A stretch of 64,000 nt of DNA from Sesamum alatum (GCA_034509735.1 JACGWO010000003.1:8060001-8124000); one strand, 5' to 3'. Shown: positions 1 to 10,530, counted from the first letter of the stretch. Program-made: numbers and translations. The notes: generated by a model from the sequence alone, not told the origin.

Positions 1-1540
1 GTGGAGGAGTTGAAACTCCTCCTTAACTAGCTTCAACTTGCATGAAAAATGAACTTGGATCTTTATGTTTTTGGACTTGTATTTAATCAAATTAAATAAA
101 GTCCAAACATGTATCCATTGGGCATTAATTAATCTAATTAATTTCAGTCAAATTGAAGCACAATTATTTATTTAATCCAATTAAATAAACACAAGTTCAA
201 ATTAAGAATAATTGATCCAATCAACTATTCTAGTCAAAACCCGATAAATTAATCCAATTAATTTAAAGGTTCTTAGTCCAAAATTAACTAATCCAATTAA
301 TTAATTTTGGACCATCCACCAAATGGATTTCCCAATAAATGATCCAATCAATTATTTTCTCTCTTGAATAAATTTAATCCGATTAAATTTATTCGCTTCT
401 TCTAGAGTTGATTCCAAATTAACTCCATCAAATCCAAAGTGATTTGTGTGTGACTCATTAGGTCCACCTTAAGCTAGACTTGGGCTTGTGTCCAACACAA
501 TTGGTCAATTAAATCTAATTTAATTAATTATTTTTCCAATTAACCATTAATCAGAAAAACGCCCATCACCATGGCTGGCCGTCTAGCAATGGTCCATGGC
601 ACTAGAGACTAGGTGAATGTTGGCATGAACATTTAGGCTCCCAAGTTCCATACGATTACGGTTCTTCCATCATCTGTCTCCCGGTCTAAGTCTAGGGCAT
701 GGAATTGGGCGTCGATTCCCATCCTGGACTAGACAACTATGCTCAATAACTCGAGACACGTTTGCTCTATTGATCGACGTAGGAAACCATTCCATACTCG
801 ACCAATCGTTGTGGCCACAAACTTAAAGAGTTTAAACTGTCTCAGAGTGCATAGGAGACTCGCCTATCGTATACTAACAGCTGACGGATCCTATCTTGGA
901 ATCCACCGTCCTCCATACCTATTCCGACTACACTGGATAAGGCTTATAATGAACGTATCCCAAATACGGACATCTCTTGCCAAATCCTAGATACAACCAT
1001 CATATGCATGTGACTACCATGATTCCTCATGTCCGAGGACTAATTTCGTACTATCGGAGCCAGGAATTTCAGTCATACCGACCAAGACTTCAAGGCTTCC
1101 ATATGACGATTCCCGCTAGTCAGTTCAGCCAGCTGACACCCTTGTCAACTAACCCACTAATATTGCATAGACGTCCAACGTCTATCACCAATGAAACACG
1201 GCACTCATCCAATGAATGTCATCCTTAATGCAAGTCTCTATAGAACCCTCGATGCCCTTTCTCGAGGTCCTCGACTTGGAATGTTTCAGACCAACCCTCA
1301 GAAGTTGGTTTCATAGCTGCCATCCAATGTACAGCCCAACTACATGGGTTATTCAATTGGTTTGTGGGCATTTGTTGTGACGTTAAAATGTCGTTTAATA
1401 TAATTAGTAAGCACAACAAACACATAGTGCCACGGATAAATACTTACTATATTCATCAAATCAATATTACTTTAATAAAGATTGCTAAATAGTACTCAAA
1501 ACTGCCAATCCAATTGGCTTTCTGGCCACCTATTCTAACA
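1..1540 (-). mobile_element. Copia LTR fragment (reverse)
   Basis: Reverse-oriented copy of the long copia LTR seen intact at 54512-56740. The reverse complement of its right edge starts with 'TGTTAGAATAGGTGGCCAGA', matching the LTR start at 54512 and 62501 (TGTTAGAATAGGTGACC). The block around 590-700 is the reverse complement of 55370-55500. It enters from outside the window, so its far end is unseen. Positions 60-540 are AT-rich, made of repeated 'attaatc/taattaa' words. It abuts a forward LTR fragment at 1540/1541 without a visible TSD, so the junction is a rearrangement or a nested insertion. Short ORFs here are chance. Confidence 0.85.
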
Positions 1541-2992
1541 CTTGGAGCCTAAATGTTCACGCCATTATTCACCTAACTCTCTAGTGCCATGAACCGTTGC
1601 TAGAGGCCCGCCCATGGTAAAGGGCTATTTTCGGTTATTGGTTAATCAGAAATAATTGTGTTTGGCACAAGCCCAAGTCTAGCTGAGGGTGAATCTGAAG
1701 AGTCACACACAAATCACTGGAAAGTTATAGAATTAATTTCGAAAGAGGTTAATTAGTTTAATTGGATTAAATTAATTCTTGGAGAGCATAAATGATTGGA
1801 TCATTTATACGAAATTATCCATTGGATGGATGATCCAAAATTTAGTTAATTAGATTAATTGAATTTTGGATTTGACATTAAATTAATGGGATTAATTTAA
1901 AAGAGGCTTAGGCTGGTTAATTAATTAGTGGATTGGATTCATTAATAAATTAGTAGATAGGCTTGTCTAATTAATGAATTAGATTCATTAATTAGTAGAG
2001 ATGGGCTAGAAATAATTAATTGGATTAATTATTGTATTAGGCCTAATTAATTAAATAGATTGGATTCATTTAATTAATTAAGTGCATTAGGCTTGTCAAT
2101 TATTTAATTGGATTAAATATTCAGTTGAGAATTAAAAGTGTTGGAAATTTTATTTAATTGGATTAAATAAATAAGTCAAATAAATTTAATAATTGGGTTC
2201 TAATTAATTTGTAAGACTAATTAAATGAGACCTGTCCAAAAACACATGCCTCGCCCACATTTGACTTTCCCTAAGTCAAAGGTTTACATTCTATGTAGAG
2301 AAAAAGCCAAAAATCATCCACATACAATGAATGTTGGAATGTCCACATTCAATGTATGTAATTGTGGAGAGGTTATGGAAGATTGGAGAGATATGTGGAA
2401 GTTGCCTTATGGCTTAGAAGACTATGTCTTCCTTCCATATCTCATACAATCATTACATCTCTTACCACACATATGCTTGGCCAATTTTCTCTCCTCTCTC
2501 TAAGGAATTTTTGGCCATCTCTCTTCCTTGTCCTACCTTGTGTTCTTATTGGTTTAGAACCAAGTGAAGAACAAAGGAAGATCGAAACATACTAATCGAT
2601 AGCGTGGTTTCGATTTTCTCTTCCATAAATTCATTCATTGCTAACACGAGGATGAATCTCACGATTCCGATGTGGGGTGGACGTATTTAGAGGGTCTCTA
2701 CGTTGGGGCCTCCGTGGATGAACGTCGGGAGGAGATCAACATGTGTAGCCGATCGGAGTAGAAAATCGAGAAAGTTACTCTACATTTATGTTCTCATTTT
2801 TCCTCTTTTATGCCATAGCCATAAATGCTTGTTCATTCGATGTATATATTTATATTCTGCGTTTATAGACCGATAGCCCGAAAACGTTCAAGGGCATACC
2901 CCTTGAACACGATTTAAATTCCGTAATTCCGCACATTTTAATTATCTCCATCGCGCTTTCACCGCATTCCCGGGCCAATCTGCTTTCCTTCA
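1541..2992 (+). mobile_element. Copia LTR fragment, middle to 3' end
   Basis: Starts in mid-LTR ('gcctaaatgttcacgcc', matching 55423 onwards) and runs to an LTR-like terminus ('ttccttca', matching the end at 56740). Near the end it keeps the family's inverted motif around 2890-2912 (ttcaaggg...ccccttgaa; compare cccaaggg...tccttggga near 56630). The 1730-2220 segment is expanded and AT-rich relative to the intact LTR. It is joined directly to another mid-LTR start at 2993, so two LTR 3' halves lie head to tail. Confidence 0.8.
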
Positions 2993-4195
2993 CGTTGCTA
3001 GACGGCTACCCATGGTAACGGGCTTCTGTTGGACACGAGCCCAAGTCTAGCTGTGGGTGAACCTAAAGGGCCGCACACAAATCACCGAGGAGGTGAAGGA
3101 ATTGACTTGGAGTCAATTTCGAAAGATGATAAATAATTGGATTATGTATGGATTGTCCATTAGATGGATATGCCGATATTGTATCGGGCCCTCGATTAAT
3201 CGATAAATGGCATTTATCGATTAAAGGAGAAACTAAGGCTTGGATATTTTAATCCAATTAAAAGATCCATGGATATTATTTAATTGGGCCATGAATGAAA
3301 TCGTATTTAATTCGTGGGTTTTTTGTAATTGGATTACAATAAAACCCAGTCCATTAAATCTTGGCCCAAGAGAGATATTAATTCTATTTTTGGAATTAGG
3401 AGAAATTGGACTTCTCCCAAAATGGATGACCGATTTTGGCTTCCTTTAGAAGCACAAAATCGGCAATATAGGCCTTGATTGATGTAGTTGACTTGGTCCT
3501 TTTGGAACGGAAAAAATCAACTCCGATCAAGCCTCCTTTACAAGGTATGATTTACTTGATTAAAGATTAATGGGATTGATTAGAATGTATCTAGACATCT
3601 TTGGATGAATCTAGAAACATTCCAATAATCACATTAATGATGCATATATATGAGTATATGCAATCATCAATTGAGAATCATTATTCATCTTTTTCTAGGA
3701 AAAAGAAGAAGAACACTCACATCTCTCTCACTCTCACTCGGCCCCTTGTTCTCTCTCCCTCTTCACCTTTGTTGCTTCATTGATCTATGATCAATTGAAG
3801 CACAAGGCTAGATCAAGAAGGATACACTAATACGATAGTGAAATCGTTCTTTTGATCTCATCTTCCTTGGTCCATTTTTCTCTAGCAAGAAAAATGTGAC
3901 TTTTGGTGAACGCGTAGCATTTTGGAAGAGAGGAACAATATTAGTAGTTGTGCATCAAAGACAACTACAAAGGTAACATGGTTTATCCGTATGTAGTTTT
4001 CTTTCATTATTATCTACTTCCCTATGTGATAGATATACTTTCCTTTACATTATCATATCCTACATCGAACGCCTGGTTGAGCATCCAAGGGTACTCCCCT
4101 CGGAATATTTGATTGTAACATGCGTTTTAAATTCCGTCAACAATCGTATTTTACTCGCTTCCGCTCGCGCTCGCCGGGCGGATCCACTTCCTTCA
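2993..4195 (+). mobile_element. Copia LTR fragment ending at a PBS
   Basis: Begins at 'cgttgctagacgg' (matching about 55469) and ends at 'cttccttca' immediately before a primer-binding site, so it is the 3' part of a 5' LTR. The hallmarks of 55500-56740 recur in order: the 'aagtctagctg' block, a block starting 'cctacatcgaacgcc', and a C-rich end. The R/U5-type half is kept; the U3-type half is missing. Confidence 0.82.
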
Positions 4196-4322
4196 AGTGG
4201 TGTCAGAGCCCAATTCGATGTAAAGGGTCGTAAATCTATGTGCTTTCAATGTGCAATTTTCTATTACGGTTTTATTGAGCATGTTTATAGCATAAACGTA
4301 TGACGTAATATATGTTTCAATC
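4196..4322 (+). mobile_element. Copia PBS and truncated internal start
   Basis: 'TGGTGTCAGAGCC' at 4198-4210 is one base off the initiator tRNA-Met primer site TGGTATCAGAGCC found at 56743-56755. The next ~110 bases match the internal start after 56756 (for example 'atctatgtg') and then stop. This is the remaining 5' internal stub of a deleted copia element; the sequence to its right is unrelated. Confidence 0.8.
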
Positions 4323-4699
4323 AAAGAAACTAAAATCACGAACCAAGATCTTAAGAGAAAAATGCTTTCAGTAATTTCTCTTAACCATCCGGAGAAAGCA
4401 AAGTCTGACAGAGTTACTACACTTAGAATTAAGTGCTCTCTCCCTTTACCCCGCTCATAACAAACAGGATGAAGAAAAGTTTACCCCATGACACATGCTA
4501 AAGTAACATCTCTTTATATTATATAACAAGTAAAACCAATCGTTCCCAAATTTGTTCAGCTATACAAGAGTGTTATCAGTGATCATCTACCAAGTCTAGT
4601 CTTAGCTAAATGATGTAGTAACTCAAATAACTCCAAGACTTGCTCCTTAAAATATTCACCATTATTTGTACAAATTAGAGAGGATAAATGCAACTTTAC

Positions 4700-4865
4700 C
4701 CCATTATTCGCCTCTACAGGATGCTTATCATCGATGTGGCAACAGAGTCCCACAATATCAAAGTATCCCGAGCAAAGGACAAGGATACTCCTCCCTGATA
4801 TCATCATCCACGTCAAATTCCTCAAACCCCATAAAAGTTTCTGCATCAAAATCATCCCATTTCAT
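4700..4865 (-). pseudogene. Di19-like zinc-finger protein, single exon relic
   Basis: Reading the minus strand from an ATG at 4865, the frame gives 'FMGFEEFDVDDDIREEYPCP', then after a one-base shift 'YFDIVGLCCHIDDKHPVEA' and 'NNG'. This order matches the N-terminal Cys2-His2 zinc-finger module of plant Di19 (drought-induced 19) proteins, nuclear stress-related zinc-finger proteins. The exon is followed by GTAAAG at 4699-4694, a plausible splice donor. The second finger, nuclear-localisation part and C-terminal domain are not found: a copia stub lies at 4322 and the MULE is inserted about 50 bases upstream of the ATG. The frameshift and missing exons mark it as a relic. Identification is by recall of the family motif. 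Confidence 0.68.
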
Positions 4866-4922
4866 CCCCACAAGAAAATCCACATTCACAAAACATAAGA
4901 AAACTAATGGTAGACATAAGTA

Positions 4923-5118
4923 GGATAAATCTCATTTTTGGTCCCATATATTAGGCCCTGTTCAATTTTGGTCCTATTCATTACAAACGTCTCAATTCTA
5001 GGACAATATATTTCAATTTGTATCAATTTTGGTCCCGACGTCAAAATTTGATAGAATACGTTAACGTCCGTTAAATACACACACGTGCTGCTCACGTGTG
5101 TGTATCCCAGGCGTATTT
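4923..5118 (+). repeat. MULE left TIR with paired G-box hairpin
   Basis: 196-bp TIR beginning 'GGATAAATCTCATTTTTGG'. It contains a perfect 13-bp inverted repeat (5075-5087 and 5093-5105, 5-base spacer) whose arms each carry a CACGTG G-box core (5082-5087 and 5093-5098). As the sequence directly upstream of the transposase, it is the likely promoter and transposase-binding region. Confidence 0.92.
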
Positions 5119-5532
5119 GGGGGGAAAATCACCACGTAGAACCCTAATTTTCTTTCCCCCCTTCCTCTCAAAAAAACCCAGTGAAACCCTAATTTTTGTT
5201 CAAATTTGCGATCGAACAACTGAAAGAGCCTCAGATTTCAACGAGAAGAATGAGCCTTCAAGACCCAAACTTCAATGATTTCCCTCCACCCGATTACCCT
5301 AAGTCTTTCTTCATTTTTTTTCTCGAAAAACCTAATGATTTTTGTTGTAATCTGAAAAAAAATATGATGTGAGTTCTTGCTTTTTAGTATTTATAGATGT
5401 TATCGTATTTGTTGTATGCGTTATATATGTTTGTGGTCCCTCCCTTTGTTGGTTTCTGCGTTTTGTTCACTTTCAGAGACAAACCTTTCTTTCTTTCTTT
5501 TTTTTTTTTTTTGTCTGATGTATGTATGGTAG

Positions 5533-6243
5533 GTGGATAGAATATTGGTTGCTTACTTACTTTTTATTCTTATTTTTTTTTGCTACCCAAATCTACTAAA
5601 TCCTGCTGTGACATTGAAAATACACCATGGGGGTGAAATTTGTAATATACCACCCACATATATTGGGGGATGTGTTAGTGTGTTTGACCACGTAGACTTG
5701 AACTGTATTAATATAACTTATCTTGATAAGTTGTGTGAGCAAATAGGGTACAATGGGCTAAAAAAGTACTATAGGTTGGATGCTTGCTTTGTTGTTCTTT
5801 CAAGTAGGCAACAGATTCTTGAGTTATGCTTTGAACATGAGATAGATAGGGAGGTTGATGTGTACTTAGAATGTGAAATTGGTGGAGAGGTTGAGATTAA
5901 TGAAGAGGCTGCATCAGACTTCTTAGATAGTGATTATGAGTTGGGAAGGGAGGATGAAGAGGGTGAAAACAATGTGTTAGATGAGGATGATGAGTTATTC
6001 AATAGGCATGTGGATGGTCTAACTGCAGGGGAAGGTGATGAAGAAGTGAAGAGGGCTTATCTGGTAACTCTAGTGGGTTTTCTGATTCAGATGAGTTTGA
6101 TAGTGATAAAGCATCTGATGATGAAAATGGGCCTAAGTATCCTAGTTTCAGTTCTGTTGATACTTACAATCCGCAGTTTCAACTTAGAATGTTGTTTAGT
6201 TCAAAAGATGAGTTTAAAACTGTTGTGCGGTCATATGCTGTGA
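5533..6243 (+). pseudogene. MULE transposase, N-terminal part
   Basis: Open frame from a GTG codon. The recognisable protein starts near 5608 with 'VTLKIHHGGE', the N-terminal module typical of plant MuDR-type transposases, followed by a ~100-residue globular part and a very acidic Glu/Asp linker. Near 6045-6055 the reading frame shifts: sequence coding Ser/Asp-rich residues continues in the frame of the next ORF, which overlaps at 6189. A one-base indel in the linker is the simplest explanation; an intron is less likely because no good splice pair brackets the point. No in-frame ATG lies close upstream of the conserved start, so a short 5' exon between 5118 and 5590 is possible. The 3' end of this frame (after ~6050) is out-of-frame translation. 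Confidence 0.75.
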
Positions 6244-7883
6244 GAACTAGGAGAAACATAAAAATTGCAAAAAATGATAAAAGGAGGATATATGCTAAGT
6301 GTGCAGAGGAGGGGTGTGAGTTCAGGATTCATGCTTTGGCATTAGGAACTCAACAGACGTTCCAAATTAGGGAATATCATGCTGTTCATAAGTGTGGGGT
6401 GAGTTTTCATGTCAAAAACTGCAATTCTACATGGCTTGGGGGGAAGTATGAAGATTTTTTCAGGACAGATCCAAGAAGGGCAGTAAAGAGTTTCAGACAG
6501 GATGCTATAAAAGATATGAGAATTCATGTGTCCAGAAATCAAGTCTATAGGGCTAAATGGAAGGCTTTGAAAAAGATTGAGGGGGGTTCAGAGGAGCAAT
6601 ATGCCAGATTGAGGGATTATGCACAAGAACTTAGAAGGAGCAATCCAGGATCTACTATTATTTTGACTACAGCATCTGATGATGGTACAGGGCTGCCAAA
6701 ATTTGGGAAGTTCTATATATGTTTTAATGGGTTGAAGCAGGGATTCCTATCAGGATGTAGGCCGATTGTAGGGGTCGATGGGCGTCACCTAAAAGGGCCT
6801 CATGGAGGGGTACTATTGACTGCAGTTGGCATTGATCCAAACAATGCATGTTATCCAGTTGTTGTTGTGTCTATAGAAAATAAAGATGCATGGGAATGGT
6901 TTTTGAGGTTACTGAAGCATGATTTGGGGATAGACAGGGAATGCACTTATACATTTATGTCAGACAAGCAAAAGGGCTTACTGCCTGCATTTGACTCTGT
7001 ATTTTCAGAAGTAGAAAACAGATTTTGTGTTCGGCATCTACATGGGAACATGAAGAGGGCAGGATTCACAGGATTAGCTTACAAGAAAGCTTTATGGAAG
7101 GCTGCTAGAGCATCTACTCCTACAGAATTTGATGCCATGATGAAACAGATTTGTAAGCTTGATCCAAAACTTGGTGAATGGTTGAATGATAAACCTCCAA
7201 GTCAATGGAGTAGGTCATATTTCAATTCATACCCCAAATGTGACATTTTACTTAATAACTTGTGTGAATCTTCCAATTCAAGTATACTTGAAGCTAGAGA
7301 CAAGCAAATCTATTCAATGTTGGAGTGCATCAGGGAATTTCTCATGACAAGACTGCAGCCAAATAGAGACAGGGTAGCAAAAAAGTGGAAGGGTAGATTA
7401 TGTCCAAGGATTAACAAAATTTTACACAAGAATGGGGATAAGGGTTCATCTGATTGCATCCCCATAAAAGCAAATGACCTTCAATATGAGATATCATGCT
7501 TTGATGGGTCCAGGTGTAGTGTTGACTTACAGAGGCACACATGCTCATGTAGGAGATGGGATTTATCTGGAATCCCTTGCAAACATGCTATGAGTGCAAT
7601 CAACAGTCAGAAATTGGATGGAGAAGATTTTGTTGCTGAATGTTACAGTGTTGCCACATACTTAAGGGTATATCAGCCTTGCATATACCCTGTGAATGGT
7701 CCTGAAAAATGGCAAAGGACTAACCTTCCACCATTAATGCCACCAAACATAGCTAGAGGAGTTGGGAGACCAGCTAGAGCTAGGAGACTTGAGCCTGATG
7801 AAGTGCCATTAAAACAAAAAAAAGGGATCAAGCTAGGAGACTTAAGCCTGATGAAGAACGGAATATTTAATCTTGTTAATTAA
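6189..7883 (+). CDS. MULE transposase, catalytic and SWIM part
   Basis: 564-residue ORF with the core of a Mutator-type transposase, which cuts the element out and inserts it in the nucleus. Domains in order: MuDR N-terminal DNA-binding-like region (about 1-60, 'LFSSKDEFKTVV'); MULE DDE domain with Asp197 in 'GVDGRHL', Asp259 in 'MSDKQKG' and Glu313 in 'TPTEFD' as likely catalytic residues; SWIM zinc finger Cys452-x-Cys454-x9-Cys464-x-His466; then a basic Pro/Arg-rich tail. All expected motifs are present without stops, so the catalytic part could be functional. The separation from its N-terminal module by a frameshift near 6050 makes activity of this copy doubtful. The start at 6189 is only the first Met in this frame; conserved sequence extends upstream to about 6056. 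Confidence 0.92.
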   Translation: MLFSSKDEFKTVVRSYAVRTRRNIKIAKNDKRRIYAKCAEEGCEFRIHALALGTQQTFQIREYHAVHKCGVSFHVKNCNSTWLGGKYEDFFRTDPRRAVKSFRQDAIKDMRIHVSRNQVYRAKWKALKKIEGGSEEQYARLRDYAQELRRSNPGSTIILTTASDDGTGLPKFGKFYICFNGLKQGFLSGCRPIVGVDGRHLKGPHGGVLLTAVGIDPNNACYPVVVVSIENKDAWEWFLRLLKHDLGIDRECTYTFMSDKQKGLLPAFDSVFSEVENRFCVRHLHGNMKRAGFTGLAYKKALWKAARASTPTEFDAMMKQICKLDPKLGEWLNDKPPSQWSRSYFNSYPKCDILLNNLCESSNSSILEARDKQIYSMLECIREFLMTRLQPNRDRVAKKWKGRLCPRINKILHKNGDKGSSDCIPIKANDLQYEISCFDGSRCSVDLQRHTCSCRRWDLSGIPCKHAMSAINSQKLDGEDFVAECYSVATYLRVYQPCIYPVNGPEKWQRTNLPPLMPPNIARGVGRPARARRLEPDEVPLKQKKGIKLGDLSLMKNGIFNLVN

Positions 7884-8258
7884 ATCTGCTATGAGTTGTT
7901 TAGTTAATGGTGAAACTGCATTACACTCCAAACACCAAAAACAACATTACACTCCAAATACCAAACCGATGCTGCATAATATTACTTCAAACCAGTCCAC
8001 AAAATGCATTACACTCCAAAAACAACGGTACACTACAAACACAAAATACATACTAACTAATTACAAATACACCAATCAACTACCATGATTGATTGCAAAT
8101 ACACTGATCCACTATACAAACAGTCCGTAAAAACATCTCCTTCGAACCTCCATTTAATGGTGAAATAACCAACTCCAAACAAGTAATATTCCAGCCCCAA
8201 CCAAACACTTACGCAAGAAACTTTTTTTCTTCATTTCAGCAACATCATCTTCCATTTG

Positions 8259-8588
8259 CTACAAAATAATCACCTTTTTCCTCATTTTGGACATCTCTTC
8301 TTCCATTTTGTTTAACTTGCGAAGAAGCCCCGGTATGATTTTCTTCGCCGTTGTGCACATTGGTGGGTCTTCCCACACAAAAAAACCACATCCTCTCGCA
8401 ATATTATCACAACTATAAAATCTTCTTCCCGGATTGGCATTCGTCCATGAGGTTTTTAAAGATAATTTCTTACCACAATAACACATGATATTTCTTTGGG
8501 TAGAGGCTGAAGCGCTAGTTGAATCCATTTTTTCATAAATCGAACGGAAATTTGGCAGAGGAAGGGGGAGAATTGGAATTTGGGTCAA
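8259..8588 (-). CDS. GRF-type zinc-finger protein carried by the MULE
   Basis: 109-residue ORF, convergent with the transposase and starting 53 bp inside the right TIR. It has a GRF zinc finger: Cys36-x-Cys38, 'NPGRRFYSC' ending at Cys60, then Cys67 in 'CGFFVWEDPP'. A short coiled coil follows (about 88-105, 'LRKLNKMEEEMSKMRKK'). The finger binds single-stranded nucleic acid in known GRF proteins such as topoisomerase 3-alpha and NEIL3. Met21 ('MDSTSAS') may be the true start, giving 89 residues. No stop or frameshift is seen. Small GRF-coiled-coil ORFs are common in plant genomes, often near transposons; their role in transposition is unknown. It could be an accessory transposition factor or a captured host fragment. 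Confidence 0.8.
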   Translation of the reverse strand: MTQIPILPLPLPNFRSIYEKMDSTSASASTQRNIMCYCGKKLSLKTSWTNANPGRRFYSCDNIARGCGFFVWEDPPMCTTAKKIIPGLLRKLNKMEEEMSKMRKKVIIL

Positions 8589-8640
8589 GAGTGAAGAACC
8601 CTAATTTTTGATTGCCCCTTTTCTGTCAATATGTGTATTT

Positions 8641-8836
8641 AAATACGCCTGGGATACAAACACGTGAGCAGCACGTGTGTGTATTTAATGGACATTAACG
8701 TATTCTGTCAAATTTTGACGTCGAGACCAAAATTGATACAAATTGAAACATATTGTCCTAGAATTGAGACGTTTGTAACGAATGGGACCAAAATTGAACA
8801 AGGCCTAATATATGGGACCAAAAATGAGATTTACCC
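8641..8836 (-). repeat. MULE right TIR
   Basis: Inverted copy of 4923-5118, ending 'gagatttaccc' at 8836. It keeps the two-G-box hairpin (8654-8666 and 8672-8684) with one arm mismatch. It lies just upstream of the GRF ORF and would serve as its promoter. The flanking direct repeat is 8837-8846. Confidence 0.92.
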
Positions 8837-8846
8837 GACATAAGTA

Positions 8847-9398
8847 CGTGATAAGTTTCAAATTTTCGCGGACCCCAAATAAAATTCAACATTTATGTCG
8901 ACAGGGGAGGTGGATCACTGGAGAAAGACTTATAGAGAGAAACTAGTTTCGCAAAAGTGGAAAAAGGGGCCCAATTTCATTGGATAATAGATGCAATTGG
9001 ATGGTGGGAAAGAATCGCCAGGGCAAGTGGAGTATGGCGATGGGTCAACGTCGCTATGATTCACCGGCAATGGCGAGAATCAGAGAGAGATAAAGGTGAT
9101 CTGAGAGTGAGGAAAAGAGTCATTGGAAGTTTGGTAAGCATGCCAGTGAGTAGAAACCGACAGGGGGTGGTCGGAGAGGACAAAAGAAAGTGAGCCTAGA
9201 CTATTGGTACCGACGGCACCGGTGGTCGCGCCGGCATCAGTAGAGGGGATGGTGGTAAGGCATGCGAGAGAGAGAAAATTTCATGTCGACCTACCTTTGC
9301 TGCAAATTTGTGTGTTTGAATTTTTGGGTTGTGTTTGTGTGTGTCAATATAGCTCAGAATTTAGCCTTTTCTTCCAAAAAAAATATACATATATATAT
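8847..9398. other. Flank without recognised gene
   Basis: Non-repetitive, relatively GC-rich sequence that was contiguous with the Di19-like relic before the MULE inserted. Its minus strand is pyrimidine-rich (runs of 'ctctctct' near 9260), as plant 5' leaders often are, but no Di19 first exon was found. The short ORF at 8957-9193 resembles nothing I know. A TA-rich tract at 9378-9398 ends it. Confidence 0.5.
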
Positions 9399-9799
9399 AG
9401 CGCAAAATCCCCCTGTGTTTTTTTACATAATACCCCCTGTATTTTAGTGAAATAGCGCAAAAATCCCCCTGTATTTTTTTATACGCAAAAAATCCCCCGT
9501 ATTATGGAAAAGGCAGTAAAATACCACCTCTCTATTAGAAATTAATGGAGAGTACATCTCACACGCCTAAAAGCGAGTGGGGATCTTTTTGGACACTTTT
9601 TGACATTATTTTATATTTGAAAATGTCTATTGTACCCCTTTCTTTGATTACAAGAGAAAATAATGTTTAATTTAATTTAATAAATTGTATATTATTGCTT
9701 AATTTAATTTACATTTACTCTTGAATATATTTTAATCAATTATATTATTTATAAATTATTATTTAATTTTATTATATCAATAAAATAGATTTATTTTTA

Positions 9800-10217
9800 A
9801 AATATACCAATTAAATGTCAAAATACTCAAAAATTATATTAAATTATTTCATGTATTATTTAATAAAAATGATATTTAACTAAAACTACCAATATATTTA
9901 TTTAAACTAAAAATTTCATATATTTTATTATTTTCAAATTCTGAAAATACTAAATTATTTTTACATAATTTTTTAAAAATTAAAAACGAAATTGGCCATT
10001 ACCTATTTTTAAAATATAATAATTAAATATCAAAATACTCAAAAATTATATTAAATTGTTTCATGTATTATTTAATAAAAATGATATTTAACTAAAACTA
10101 TCAATATATTTATTTAAACTAAAAATTTCATATATTTTATTATTTTCAAATTCTGAAAATACTAAATTATTTTTACATAATTTTTTAAAAATTAAAAAAC
10201 AAAATTGGCCATTACCT
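9800..10217 (+). repeat. Two-copy ~205-bp tandem duplication
   Basis: 9800-10003 and 10013-10217 are near-identical AT-rich units, both ending 'attggccattacct'. Only a few substitutions and short indels separate them, so the duplication is recent relative to the element. Confidence 0.9.
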
Positions 10218-10238
10218 TGTGTCGTCTGCTCCGTCCGG

Positions 10239-10530
10239 CCTCGCATCAGCCGCTCGTCGTCGGCCATTACTGGGCGACAGCGGTCGCCCAAGCATCAGCC
10301 GCTCCTCACCGGCCATTACTGGGCAATGGCGGTCGCCCTTCTTCTCTGGTCGCCCAAGGTGATCCAGGACGCTGGATCTGAGCGACGTCGCTCAGATCCA
10401 GCGTCGCCCCTGCCAGAAGGGGGCAATGGTGACGGTCGGTCACCATCACCCCCTTCTGCAGGGGCGACAGCTCGCGTCGCCCAGTTCAATCTATGGGGGC
10501 GACAGCTCGCGTCGCCCCGTTCAACGTCGC
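10239..10530. repeat. GC-rich palindromes and short duplications
   Basis: Contains a perfect 36-bp palindrome (10369-10404, centred on GACGTC), an adjacent long imperfect inverted repeat (10403-10468, arms 'gtcgcccctgc' / 'gcaggggcgac'), a ~46-bp tandem duplication (10239-10284 and 10285-10330, 'catcagccgctc'), and two copies of 'ggggcgacagctcgcgtcgcc' type near 10461 and 10499. ORFs on both strands here follow from the symmetry and GC content and are not genes. Confidence 0.88.

Larger units (their letters stand above)
4923..8836 (+). mobile_element. Mutator-like element (MULE) with TIRs and 10-bp TSD
   Basis: A complete 3.9-kb DNA transposon. It is bounded by the direct repeat 'gacataagta' (4913-4922 and 8837-8846), in the 9-11 bp range usual for MULEs. 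Terminal inverted repeats are 4923-5118 and 8641-8836, each 196 bp, with about ten differences by eye. Inside are a transposase on the plus strand (5533-7883, one frameshift) and a convergent GRF zinc-finger ORF on the minus strand (8259-8588). Each TIR therefore lies upstream of one of the two ORFs. It is inserted just upstream of the Di19-like exon relic. The high TIR identity suggests a fairly recent insertion. Confidence 0.93.
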
